NCBI RefSeq assembly: GCF_015101885.1
Contig: NZ_CP062941.1
Location: 4,898,001-4,962,000 of the forward strand
DNA from: Massilia litorea
GTDB taxonomy: Bacteria; Pseudomonadota; Gammaproteobacteria; Burkholderiales; Burkholderiaceae_D
Length of the DNA stretch: 64,000 nucleotides
Reading direction: 5' to 3'
The notes under the pieces are model-generated. The model searched no databases and had not been told where the DNA came from. It saw only the letters and a program-made list of their open reading frames with translations. A program made the translations under genes and the position numbers. Positions 32,280 through 41,449 of this stretch are shown here, piece after piece (the stretch's first letter is position 1; each line of letters starts with the position of its first letter).

Positions 32280-34246
32280 TTGGCGGGCGGCGGCGCCGGA
32301 ACCGGCGTGACCTGGACACCCGGGGGCACGGTGTACGGCGCCGCTGCGGCGCCGACAGGCTGCGAGAGCGGCACGCCGGTCACTGGCGCCGGCGCGGCGG
32401 GAACGGGCGGCTGGCCGGCCGGCGGCGCGACGGCAGGCCGTACCGCCGGCTGCGGGACCGGCTGCGGCACCGGCAGGCGCACTGCGGCATCCGGACGGCG
32501 GCGGAAGCTCGCTTCGGTGCCGGCGCCGAATTCCGAAGCCCCGGCCGGCGGCCGCTGGATCGTGCGCACCAGGTGCGGCGTGATCGACAACACGATCTCG
32601 GTCTTGTCGTTGGCATCATGCGTGCTGCCGAACAGGCGCCCCAGGATCGGCAGGCTGCCGACGCCCGGCACCTTGTTGCCGCTGCTACGCTCCTCGCTGT
32701 TGAGCAGGCCCGCCAGCACCTGGTTCTCGCCATCCTTCAGTTGCAGCATGGTCGTGGCCGAGCGGGTACCGATGCGGTAGGCGATCGAGCCGGTGTCGGT
32801 CTTGACCTCGCTGATCAGGTTGCTCACTTCGAGCGAGATGCGGATGCCGACTTCGTTGTTCAGGTAGATGGTCGGCTCGACGTTGAGGGTCAGGCCGACG
32901 TCGACATAATTGATCGCCTGCGACAGGAAGTTGCCGGTCGTGCCGGGCGAGACCGTGCTGGTGATGTTCGGTACCTTCTCGCCGATGACGACCTTGGCCT
33001 TTTCCTTGTTGCGCACGCGGATGCGCGGATTGGCCAGGGTGTTCGAATCGGCGTCGGTCTTGTTGGCGTTGACGGTGGCGCGCACTCCGGCGACACCGAT
33101 CACGCTGCTGCTCAAGCCGCGCAGTTCGTCGATCGACACCCGGGCGCCGCTGGCCGCGATCAAGGGCGAGAACTCGAGGCTCTGCGGCCAGGCCACGCCC
33201 AGGTCCATGATGCGCGAGCGCTTGATCTCGAGCACCTCGACGTCGAGCATGACTTCCGGCTCGGGCACGTCCTGCAATGCCACCAGCTGGGTTGCCAGCT
33301 TGACCGCCTCCGGACTGTCGCGCAGGATCACCAGGTTCAGCTTTTCGTCGACCACGACATCGCGCGATTTCAGGATGGTCTTGAAGGTATTCGCGATGCT
33401 CTTCGCATCCGCGTTCGCCAGGTAGAAGGTCTTGACCGTCAGCTCCTGGTATTCCTTGAGCTTGGCGGCGCTGTTCGGATAGATCAGGATCGTGTTGCCG
33501 TCCATGACCTGGCGTTCGAGCTGGTTGGTCACCAGCAGGAAGTGCACGGCCGCCTCCACCGTGCTGTTCTTCAGGAAGATCGAGGTGCGCATGTCCGAGC
33601 GCACGTCCTTGTCGAAGACGAAATTCAGGCCGGAGTGGCGCGCGATGATCTCGAAGACCTGGCGCAAGGGCGCGTCGCGGAATTCGAGGCTGATCGGCTT
33701 GCGGAAGCTCGCCGCCAAAGTCGCCTCCGCGGCCGGTGCGGCCGCCTTTTCGTCGAGCTCCGCCAGCATCAGGCGCGCGCCCTCGTGGCCGGGGCGCTCG
33801 GTGTGGATGGCGGCCAGCTTCAGGCGCGCCGCCTCGACGTCCTTCTTCTCGAGGTCGGCGCGCGCGCCGTCGAACAGGGCGCTGTGGCGGCGGTCCGCCT
33901 CGATCTGGCGCAGGCCGGCGCGGCCACGCTCGTTGGCCGGGTCGATCTCGAGCGCCTCCAGATAGGCCGCGCGCGCCGCGTCGGCCCGGCCGGCGGCCAG
34001 CTCGCGCTCGGCCTGTTCCACCAGCCGCGTCGTGCTGGCATCGCGGGCGCGCAGCAGGGCCGCGCGGTAGACGGCATTGCCCGGGTCGGCGGCCACCGCC
34101 TCGCGGTACTTGACGAGGCCGGCCCCCACCTGCTGCTGCGCGACGAGCGCATTGCCTTCCTGGTAGGCGCGCTGCGCCGTGCAGCCCAGCAGCAGAGCGG
34201 TAACACACAGTGCGCTGCCGAGGGCACGAATCCGGGAAAGAACCAT
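32276..34246 (-). CDS. gspD: Secretin lipoprotein with N-terminal TPR region
   Basis: 656-residue outer-membrane channel protein. The signal peptide ends in a lipobox (LLLGC, about residue 22). Residues of about 28-150 look like TPR helices ([36 protein letters not shown]). An STN/N0-like domain (about 165-240) and an N1-like domain follow, then the secretin core (about 390-580) with [16 protein letters not shown]. The tail (about 600-656) is proline/alanine-rich. A TPR front end is unusual for a classical GspD or PilQ. Overlaps the preceding gene by 1 bp (TAATG) and the next by 4 bp. Confidence 0.92.
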   Translation of the reverse strand: MVLSRIRALGSALCVTALLLGCTAQRAYQEGNALVAQQQVGAGLVKYREAVAADPGNAVYRAALLRARDASTTRLVEQAERELAAGRADAARAAYLEALEIDPANERGRAGLRQIEADRRHSALFDGARADLEKKDVEAARLKLAAIHTERPGHEGARLMLAELDEKAAAPAAEATLAASFRKPISLEFRDAPLRQVFEIIARHSGLNFVFDKDVRSDMRTSIFLKNSTVEAAVHFLLVTNQLERQVMDGNTILIYPNSAAKLKEYQELTVKTFYLANADAKSIANTFKTILKSRDVVVDEKLNLVILRDSPEAVKLATQLVALQDVPEPEVMLDVEVLEIKRSRIMDLGVAWPQSLEFSPLIAASGARVSIDELRGLSSSVIGVAGVRATVNANKTDADSNTLANPRIRVRNKEKAKVVIGEKVPNITSTVSPGTTGNFLSQAINYVDVGLTLNVEPTIYLNNEVGIRISLEVSNLISEVKTDTGSIAYRIGTRSATTMLQLKDGENQVLAGLLNSEERSSGNKVPGVGSLPILGRLFGSTHDANDKTEIVLSITPHLVRTIQRPPAGASEFGAGTEASFRRRPDAAVRLPVPQPVPQPAVRPAVAPPAGQPPVPAAPAPVTGVPLSQPVGAAAAPYTVPPGVQVTPVPAPPPAK

Positions 34247-34794
34247 TACTCGAATACTCCAATGTTGAGCTGCTGGACCTGGTTCAGCGGCAGGTAGGTC
34301 AGGGTCATCAGGGGCGGCGCGATGCGCTCGATGCGCCAGGCGCCATCGAGCACGGCGCCCTCGTGCGCGATATGCGTGCGCTCGCCGCTGGCGAGATACA
34401 CCTCCCACTTGCCGTCTTCGAGCGACTTGCCGATGACGGTAAAAGGCAGGGGCGGCGCGCTCGGCGGCGGGGGTGGCGCGGGTTTCGGCGGCGGCGGAGG
34501 CGGCGGGGTCCAGTCCTGGCGGCCGAACAGCGCACCCTCGGCACCCTCGGCCGCATTGAAACTGTCCTTGCCGTCGCCGATCAGGGTCGCGCGCGGCACC
34601 AGGCGCGCGATCGGCGGCACCGGCTTCGACGCGGCCGAAGTCGCCGAATTCGCCGTCCTGGCAGCCACGGCGCGCGCCGACAGCGGACGCTCGACCGCCT
34701 CGGCCACCTCCCCTTGCGGACTGCGGTCGCCGAAGACCAGCAGCCCGGCGGCCACCAGCAGCGCGGCGCCCATCGCGATGTGACGCGGCTTCAT
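34246..34794 (-). CDS. PilP/GspC-like inner-membrane protein
   Basis: 182-residue protein with one N-terminal membrane helix (about residues 6-24), a low-complexity linker including a run of prolines (about 88-108), and a small C-terminal beta domain ending TLTYLPLNQVQQLNIG. This layout matches PilP or the HR domain of GspC, which link the inner-membrane platform to the secretin. The gene directly follows the PilO-like gene and precedes the secretin, as in pil operons. The assignment is by layout and position more than by motif. Confidence 0.7.
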   Translation of the reverse strand: MKPRHIAMGAALLVAAGLLVFGDRSPQGEVAEAVERPLSARAVAARTANSATSAASKPVPPIARLVPRATLIGDGKDSFNAAEGAEGALFGRQDWTPPPPPPPKPAPPPPPSAPPLPFTVIGKSLEDGKWEVYLASGERTHIAHEGAVLDGAWRIERIAPPLMTLTYLPLNQVQQLNIGVFE

Positions 34795-35357
34795 CGCGGC
34801 GCTCCCGGCGCATCGAGCAGGTAGAGGGTCAGGCGCAGGCGCGCTTCGATCGCGGTCGCGCCGATGCTGTCGCGCTTGAAGCTGACGTCGTCGAGCGAGG
34901 CATAGGGCAGCGCGCGCAGGGCCAGCAGCGCGAATCGCCAGACCTGGGCATAGCTGCCCTTCACCGGCAGGTCGATCTGGTAAGTGTGCAGATTGGCGTT
35001 GCGGTCGACGCCGCGCTTGTACTCGCCCTGGCGCAGCACCAGGCCGCTCTTCGCCGCCAGCGCAAACAGGGTCTTCAAGCCCGGCTCGACGTCGCGCTGG
35101 CGCCCGAGCGCACTGCGGAACAGCGCCAGGTTCTCGAGCGCGCCGCTTTCCGGCGCGAGCGGCACCACCACCACCGGCGGCGGCAGCGCGGCCGCGCGCC
35201 GGGCGCGCGCCCTTTCCAGCTCCAGCGCCTCGCGCGCCGGCAGCACCCAGGCCAGCGCGGCCAGGCCGGCGCCGCACAGCAGGAGCGCGGCAAACGTCAC
35301 CGGGTTCGTCGCGCGCAGCGCCAGGCGCACACGGAGCCACACAGTCGTGAACCTCAT
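34791..35357 (-). CDS. PilO/GspM-like alignment protein
   Basis: 188-residue inner-membrane protein. One membrane helix (about 18-38) is followed by a coiled-coil stretch and a ferredoxin-like domain with LVLRQGEYKR and YQIDLPVKGSYAQVWRF, the characteristic PilO pattern. It overlaps both neighbours by 4 bp. Predicted to form a heterodimer with the PilN-like protein encoded upstream. Confidence 0.8.
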   Translation of the reverse strand: MRFTTVWLRVRLALRATNPVTFAALLLCGAGLAALAWVLPAREALELERARARRAAALPPPVVVVPLAPESGALENLALFRSALGRQRDVEPGLKTLFALAAKSGLVLRQGEYKRGVDRNANLHTYQIDLPVKGSYAQVWRFALLALRALPYASLDDVSFKRDSIGATAIEARLRLTLYLLDAPGAPR

Positions 35358-35908
35358 GGCGCCTCCCATGCGGCGTCGAGCTGGAAGCGCAGCGGGCGGT
35401 TCGGATCCTGCTCGACGACTTCGTGGCGCACCAGCGTGACCGAGCCGAACCACTCCTCGCGCTCGAGCAGGCTCACATAGGCCAGCATGTCGTCGCTGTT
35501 CTTCGCTTCGGCGGTAATGCGCAGCACCCGTTTGCGCGCGTCCGGCTCGAGCGCCAGCAGCGCGACGCTCGGCGGCGTGGCCGCGCGCACGGCGTCGTGC
35601 AGCGCGCGCCACGGCAGGTTCAATTTCGCGATCGCGGCGTTCACGGCCACCGCTTCCTGCTCGCCGACGGGCGCACGCAGGGCCGCCGGTGCGGGCGCGG
35701 CGGACGGCGCCGGCACCGCGGCGCGCGCGCGCAGCGCCGCCAGCTGGGCGTCCACCTCTTCGCGCGCTTCGCGGTAGTCCAGCACCTGCACCAGCGCGAA
35801 CGCGCACAGCGCCAGCGCGGCGATCGCCGCGACGCGGGCAGCCATGGGGGCGCGCAGCAGCGTGCGGCGCAGGCCGGACGGCGCGAAATCCAGGCGCACG
35901 CGCTTCAT
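35354..35908 (-). CDS. PilN-like alignment protein
   Basis: 184-residue protein beginning MKRVRLDFAPSG, with a membrane helix (about 25-48), a coiled coil and a small alpha/beta domain. The LLALEPDARKRVLRITAEAK and MLAYVSLLEREEWFGSVTL segments fit PilN/GspL C-terminal domains. The short cytoplasmic start resembles the PilM-binding end of PilN. Overlaps the genes on both sides by 4 bp. Confidence 0.78.
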   Translation of the reverse strand: MKRVRLDFAPSGLRRTLLRAPMAARVAAIAALALCAFALVQVLDYREAREEVDAQLAALRARAAVPAPSAAPAPAALRAPVGEQEAVAVNAAIAKLNLPWRALHDAVRAATPPSVALLALEPDARKRVLRITAEAKNSDDMLAYVSLLEREEWFGSVTLVRHEVVEQDPNRPLRFQLDAAWEAP

Positions 35909-36709
35909 GCGGCGCTCCCGGTACAGGCCAGGCGCACCGCACCGGCTTCGCCCGCCGTGCCATCGTCGAGCAGAATGCAGGCGAACTGCTTTCCCGCGCC
36001 TGCCCAGGCGCGCGGTGCGGCGCCGCACAGCTGCAGCAGCTTCGGTGCGGCCAGCCCGAGGCGCAAGGCATCGCGCCCGACGTGGCCGTCCAGCCAGGCG
36101 CGGTCGGCTCCCGGCGGCACCACGGCCGTGCGCAGCGCGACCAGCACGCGCCCGTCGTAGGCGGCCAGGGTCAGGACCTGGCCGTGCACCAGGCCGAACC
36201 AGGCGCCCGGCCGGCGCAGCCGGCGCCAGCCGTTCATCGCGGCGACGAATTGCGGCACCACTTCGACCAGCGGGCAGCGCGCCTCGCGTGCGGCCAGCGC
36301 CAGGCTCTCCAGCAGCGGCGCCGGCACGGCCGCGGCCAGGAAGGGCTGGCTGGCCTGCCAGTCGGCGGCCAGCGTCCACCCGCCCGGCGCGGCCCCGAAC
36401 AGGCTCGTGAACCGCATGGCGGCCGCGGCCTCGAGATCGGCGGGACTGGCGGCCTGCGGCGGCGGCGTCACCTGCCACATGCGGGCCAGTTCGTCGGCCA
36501 GCACCACGCTCAGGGGCCAGCCCGCGCATCCGGCGCCGCCCAGCAGCGTGCGCAGGCCCTGCGCCAGCGCGGCCGGCTGGTGGACGTCGACGCGCGCCTC
36601 GGCCACGAGCTCGCGCCGCGCGCCGAACAGGCGGCTGGTGCGCACCAGGGCCAGGCTGTCGTCGCCAACGCCGAGGCGCAATGCCTGCCCCGGCAACCGT
36701 GCCTTCAAT

Positions 36710-36717
<8 letters not shown>
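35905..36717 (-). CDS. PilM/GspL-cytoplasmic-like actin-fold protein
   Basis: 270-residue cytoplasmic protein with no membrane helix. The start, LRLGVGDDSLALVR, and the later WFGLVHGQVLTLAAYDGRV look like the two halves of an actin-like fold, as in PilM and the cytoplasmic domain of GspL. Position before PilN-, PilO- and PilP-like genes supports a PilM role. Overlaps gspE by 8 bp. Sequence conservation is weak, so the call leans on gene order. Confidence 0.7.
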
Positions 36718-38388
<1,671 letters not shown>

Positions 38389-38389
<1 letters not shown>

Positions 38390-39576
38390 CAAGACATATC
38401 TCCGGCCAGGTCGAAGATCGGCATGTACAGCAGCACCACGATCGCGCCGACCACGAGGCCGATGGCCGCCATCAACAGCGGCTCGAAGGTGCGCGTGAAG
38501 CGGTCGATCCAGCGGCTGATTTCGCCGTCGTAAAAGGCCGCCGATTGGGTCAGCATCGGGCCCATGTCGCCGGTGCGCTCGCCGACCCGCAGCATGCGCA
38601 GCGAGATCGGCGTGGTGAGGCCATTCGTTTCGAAGGCATCCGACAGGGGCCGCCCCGATTCGATGGCGGCGCGCGCATTCGCGAGCGCGGTCCGCAAGGT
38701 ATTCGACACCATCGGCTGCACCGTCTCGATCGCGCTCACGATCGTGATCCCGCCTTCGGTCAGCATGCCGAGCGTGAGATAGAGGCGCGACAGTTCGTAG
38801 ATGCGGGCGCGCTCGCCGATGCCGGGCAGGCGCCCCACCAGGCGCGCGATGCCGCCGCTGCGCAGCAGGCGCCGCACCCCACCGACGGCCAGCGCCAGCA
38901 GCGCGATTGCGCACAGCAGGATCGCGCTGCCGTGATTCGACGCGAATTGCCCCCATTCGAGCAGGAGTTGGCTCATCCACGGCAGGTTGCGCCCTGCTCC
39001 CTGGTAGACCTCGGCGAAACGCGGCACCACGTAGCCGATCAGGAAGCTGGAGACGCCGCCGCCCACGCACAGCAGGATCACCGGATAGATCGAGGCGCTG
39101 ACGATTTTCGAGCGCACGGTATCGATGCGCTGCTGGTAGTCGATGTAGCGCGAGAGCGCGCGCGGCAGGTCGCTGGTGCCTTCGGCGGCGCGCACGATGC
39201 CGACATACAGCGGCGGGAACAGGGCCGGCTGGGCGGCCAGCACGCTGGAGAAGCGCTGGCCCTCGCGCAGGCCGGCCAGCAGGCGTTCGAGCACGCCGCG
39301 CGCGGCCGGATTGGCTTCCTTTTCCAGCAGGGCCTCCAGGCCTTCGACGATGCCGAGTCCCGCGCTCAGCAAGGCCAGCAATTCCTGGCTGAACAGGACG
39401 AGCGAGAGTTTCGGTCCGCGCGCGCGCGCCAGGCGCACGCCGCCGCTGGGCTCGACCGCGCTGACGAACAGGCCGCGCGCCTCGGCCTGGCGGCGCGCGT
39501 CGGCTTCGTCGAGCGCGTCGACCAGGATGTGCGAGATCGACAGGTCGGGCGCGAGGGTGCGAACTGCAAACTGCAT
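38389..39576 (-). CDS. gspF: GspF inner-membrane platform protein
   Basis: 395-residue polytopic protein with two T2SSF domains (about 65-190 and 265-385) and three main membrane helices (about 165, 215 and 370). Motifs include FSQELLALLSAGLGIVEGLE and the second-repeat MLRVGERTGDMGPML. The start MQFAVRTLAPD was chosen as the family-like beginning; a longer frame adds low-quality sequence. Follows gspG by 34 bp. Confidence 0.94.
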
Positions 39577-39610
39577 GAAGACGTGCCCGGGTAGGAAAAT
39601 AGTCGGAGGA

Positions 39611-40054
39611 TCAGAGCGAGGAAATATCGGCGTTGTCGCCGGCGCCGCCGGGCTGGCCGTCACGGCCGAACGACACGATCTCGTATTCTCCCTTCGCGGC
39701 GGGCGAACGGTATTGATATGGGTGTCCCCATGGGTCGGGCGGTACGCCTTTTTTCAGGTAGGGACCATTCCACTTGGCGCCGGCGCTCGCGGGCGCCGTC
39801 ATCAGGGCGGCCAGGCCCTCTTCGCCGCTCGGGTAGCGTCCGACGTCGAGCCGATAGGTGTCGAGCGACTTTTCGAAGGCCTCGATTTGCGCCTTGGCGA
39901 TCGTCACTTCCGACTTGCCGAGCTGGGAAAAATACTTGGGACCGACATAGGCCGCGAGCAGGCCGATGATAACGATAACGACCAGCAGTTCAAGCAGCGT
40001 AAAACCACCCGCGCGCGTACGCGGCGACCGGGCATTGCGGGTTACGACATTCAT
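39611..40054 (-). CDS. gspG: GspG, main pseudopilin
   Basis: 147-residue major pseudopilin, first gene of the operon. The leader of 17 residues ends GG, followed by FTLLELLVVIVIIGLLAAYV with Glu5. The body has the full GspG pattern: LDVGRYPSGEEGLAALM, WNGPYLKKGVPPDPWGHPYQY and a C-terminal EYEIVSFGRDGQPGG with the calcium-loop aspartate and glycines. This is the best-conserved piece of the system and defines it as type II-like. Confidence 0.95.
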   Translation of the reverse strand: MNVVTRNARSPRTRAGGFTLLELLVVIVIIGLLAAYVGPKYFSQLGKSEVTIAKAQIEAFEKSLDTYRLDVGRYPSGEEGLAALMTAPASAGAKWNGPYLKKGVPPDPWGHPYQYRSPAAKGEYEIVSFGRDGQPGGAGDNADISSL

Positions 40055-40183
40055 CCAGACACTCCAGAGTTGACCGTTTGATCAAACCCGTGAAGCGTAT
40101 CACGGCAATATACTTCAGGCAACCAAGATCAGGGCGGCACCGCCCTGCCCGTCTCTGCATGGCGCGGCGCGGCCGGCCAGAGA

Positions 40184-40615
40184 CTAACGGGTCGCCGCAG
40201 CCTCCGTCAGTTGGCAGGTATTCGCCCGGCAGGCCGCAACCGGCGTCGGCATCACCTGGCAATTCGAGATCATGCCGGAGCGCTGGTTGCTCGCCTGCTG
40301 CTCGCCATGGTAACGCTCGGCCAGTGCTTTGAGTTCGGCGGCGTCCGTACTGGCCGTCGAGTAGGCGAGATGGCTGGCGGGGCCGCCGCAGGGCTTGGCG
40401 CCGATCGGCAGCACCTGGCACTGGCTGTCGCTCGTGCACTCGGCTTTGCCGACGAGCGCGTGAATCCGATCCAGTGTGCCGGATGCCGCGGACCCAAGGC
40501 CGGGTGCGGGCCCCTGGACGGCAGCCGCCGGCGCAGCTGGCGTGGAAGGCGGGCCGTCGGCCCGGGTGGCGCAGGCCGTGCAGGCCAGCAATAAGAGAAT
40601 GGCAAGTTGTCGCAT
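40184..40615 (-). CDS. Small cysteine-containing lipoprotein, unknown function
   Basis: 143 residues with a short signal peptide and lipobox LLAC (about residue 12). After a proline/alanine linker, a domain with four cysteines (CTSDSQCQVLPIGAKPCGGP and later ISNCQV, plus CRANTCQL) may be disulfide bonded. No family is recognised. Located 129 bp upstream of gspG in the same direction; a separate transcript is likely. Confidence 0.7.
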   Translation of the reverse strand: MRQLAILLLLACTACATRADGPPSTPAAPAAAVQGPAPGLGSAASGTLDRIHALVGKAECTSDSQCQVLPIGAKPCGGPASHLAYSTASTDAAELKALAERYHGEQQASNQRSGMISNCQVMPTPVAACRANTCQLTEAAATR

Positions 40616-40793
40616 GAGCTCATCATACTCGTGCGCTCCCGCGGGTCAAGCGTGCGCTGCCTGGAGCGCCGACATGCGGGAAAGGCGGCTACCGATCCGA
40701 CCGTTGTGCAGCTGTGGCGAGCACCATGCGCGGGTGGAGTCCGGGTTGCACCTCAGCCGTTCAAGAAGATTCCACACTTAACGCGAACAGCGC

Positions 40794-40829
40794 AAAAAAA
40801 AAGGCACACCTGGCCGCCGCCGGTGTGCC
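40794..40829 (-). terminator. Rho-independent terminator of the nuclease/PEP-CTERM operon
   Basis: GGCACACC/GGTGTGCC stem followed on the minus strand by nine T residues. Confidence 0.9.
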
Positions 40830-40847
40830 TGTTTGCTGCCTGCGGAC

Positions 40848-41438
40848 TTAGCGCATGCGGCGTTGGCGTGCCATCCCGGTCATGATCGCCAGGCCGAACA
40901 CCAGCAGGGCCAGGGCCGCCGGCTCCGGCACTTCGGCGACGTTCACGGCTGCCGCATCGAAGGAGACGGCAACTGGCGTGTCCGGCATCAGGTCGAAGGT
41001 GGCCAGGTTGCCCGACGCGAGCAGGTATTCGCCGAAGCCCGGGCTGTACAGGGCTACTCCGAGCGTGGTCCCGTCGCCGGCCGGGCCGAGGTCGCCAAAG
41101 CGTACGTCGAAGCCGAAGCTGCCCCCGAGATTGACTTCCTGCGTGAACGCATTCAAGCCGGTGCCGTTGCCCAGCACGACACCCGAGGCGAGATCGCCGG
41201 CGGCATCGCCCTCGAACATGCTGCCGGCAGCGAAATCGCCGACAAAATTACTCAGCATCGCGCTGGCGGCCGCCGACGAATCGAGCCCGAGGAAGCTGAA
41301 GTCGAGCAAGCCCTTGCCTGCCAGCGGCGAGGTATCGACGGTGACGTGGTACATCGGTCCGGCAAGGGCCGAGCCCATCCCGCTAACGAGCATCAGCGCC
41401 AGCAGTGCGCGGGAGAACAGGTTTTTCAGGTTGATCAT
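40848..41438 (-). CDS. PEP-CTERM sorting-domain protein
   Basis: 196-residue exported protein with a signal peptide ending ALA (about residue 26). The C-terminus carries VPEPAALALLVFGLAIMTGMARQRRMR-type sorting signal: the PEP motif, a hydrophobic helix and a basic end, the target of an exosortase. The body is beta-rich, glycine/aspartate-rich and without cysteine. It starts 11 bp after the nuclease stop, with its AGGA ribosome-binding site overlapping that stop codon, so it shares the transcript. No exosortase gene lies in the window. Confidence 0.88.
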   Translation of the reverse strand: MINLKNLFSRALLALMLVSGMGSALAGPMYHVTVDTSPLAGKGLLDFSFLGLDSSAAASAMLSNFVGDFAAGSMFEGDAAGDLASGVVLGNGTGLNAFTQEVNLGGSFGFDVRFGDLGPAGDGTTLGVALYSPGFGEYLLASGNLATFDLMPDTPVAVSFDAAAVNVAEVPEPAALALLVFGLAIMTGMARQRRMR

Positions 41439-41449
41439 GTTTTTATTCC

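Noticed and set aside
32276-34813. Secretin frame extended upstream through the PilP-like gene
   Set aside because: The extension is arginine-rich out-of-frame sequence of the PilP-like gene; the lipobox signal peptide at 34246 is the real start.
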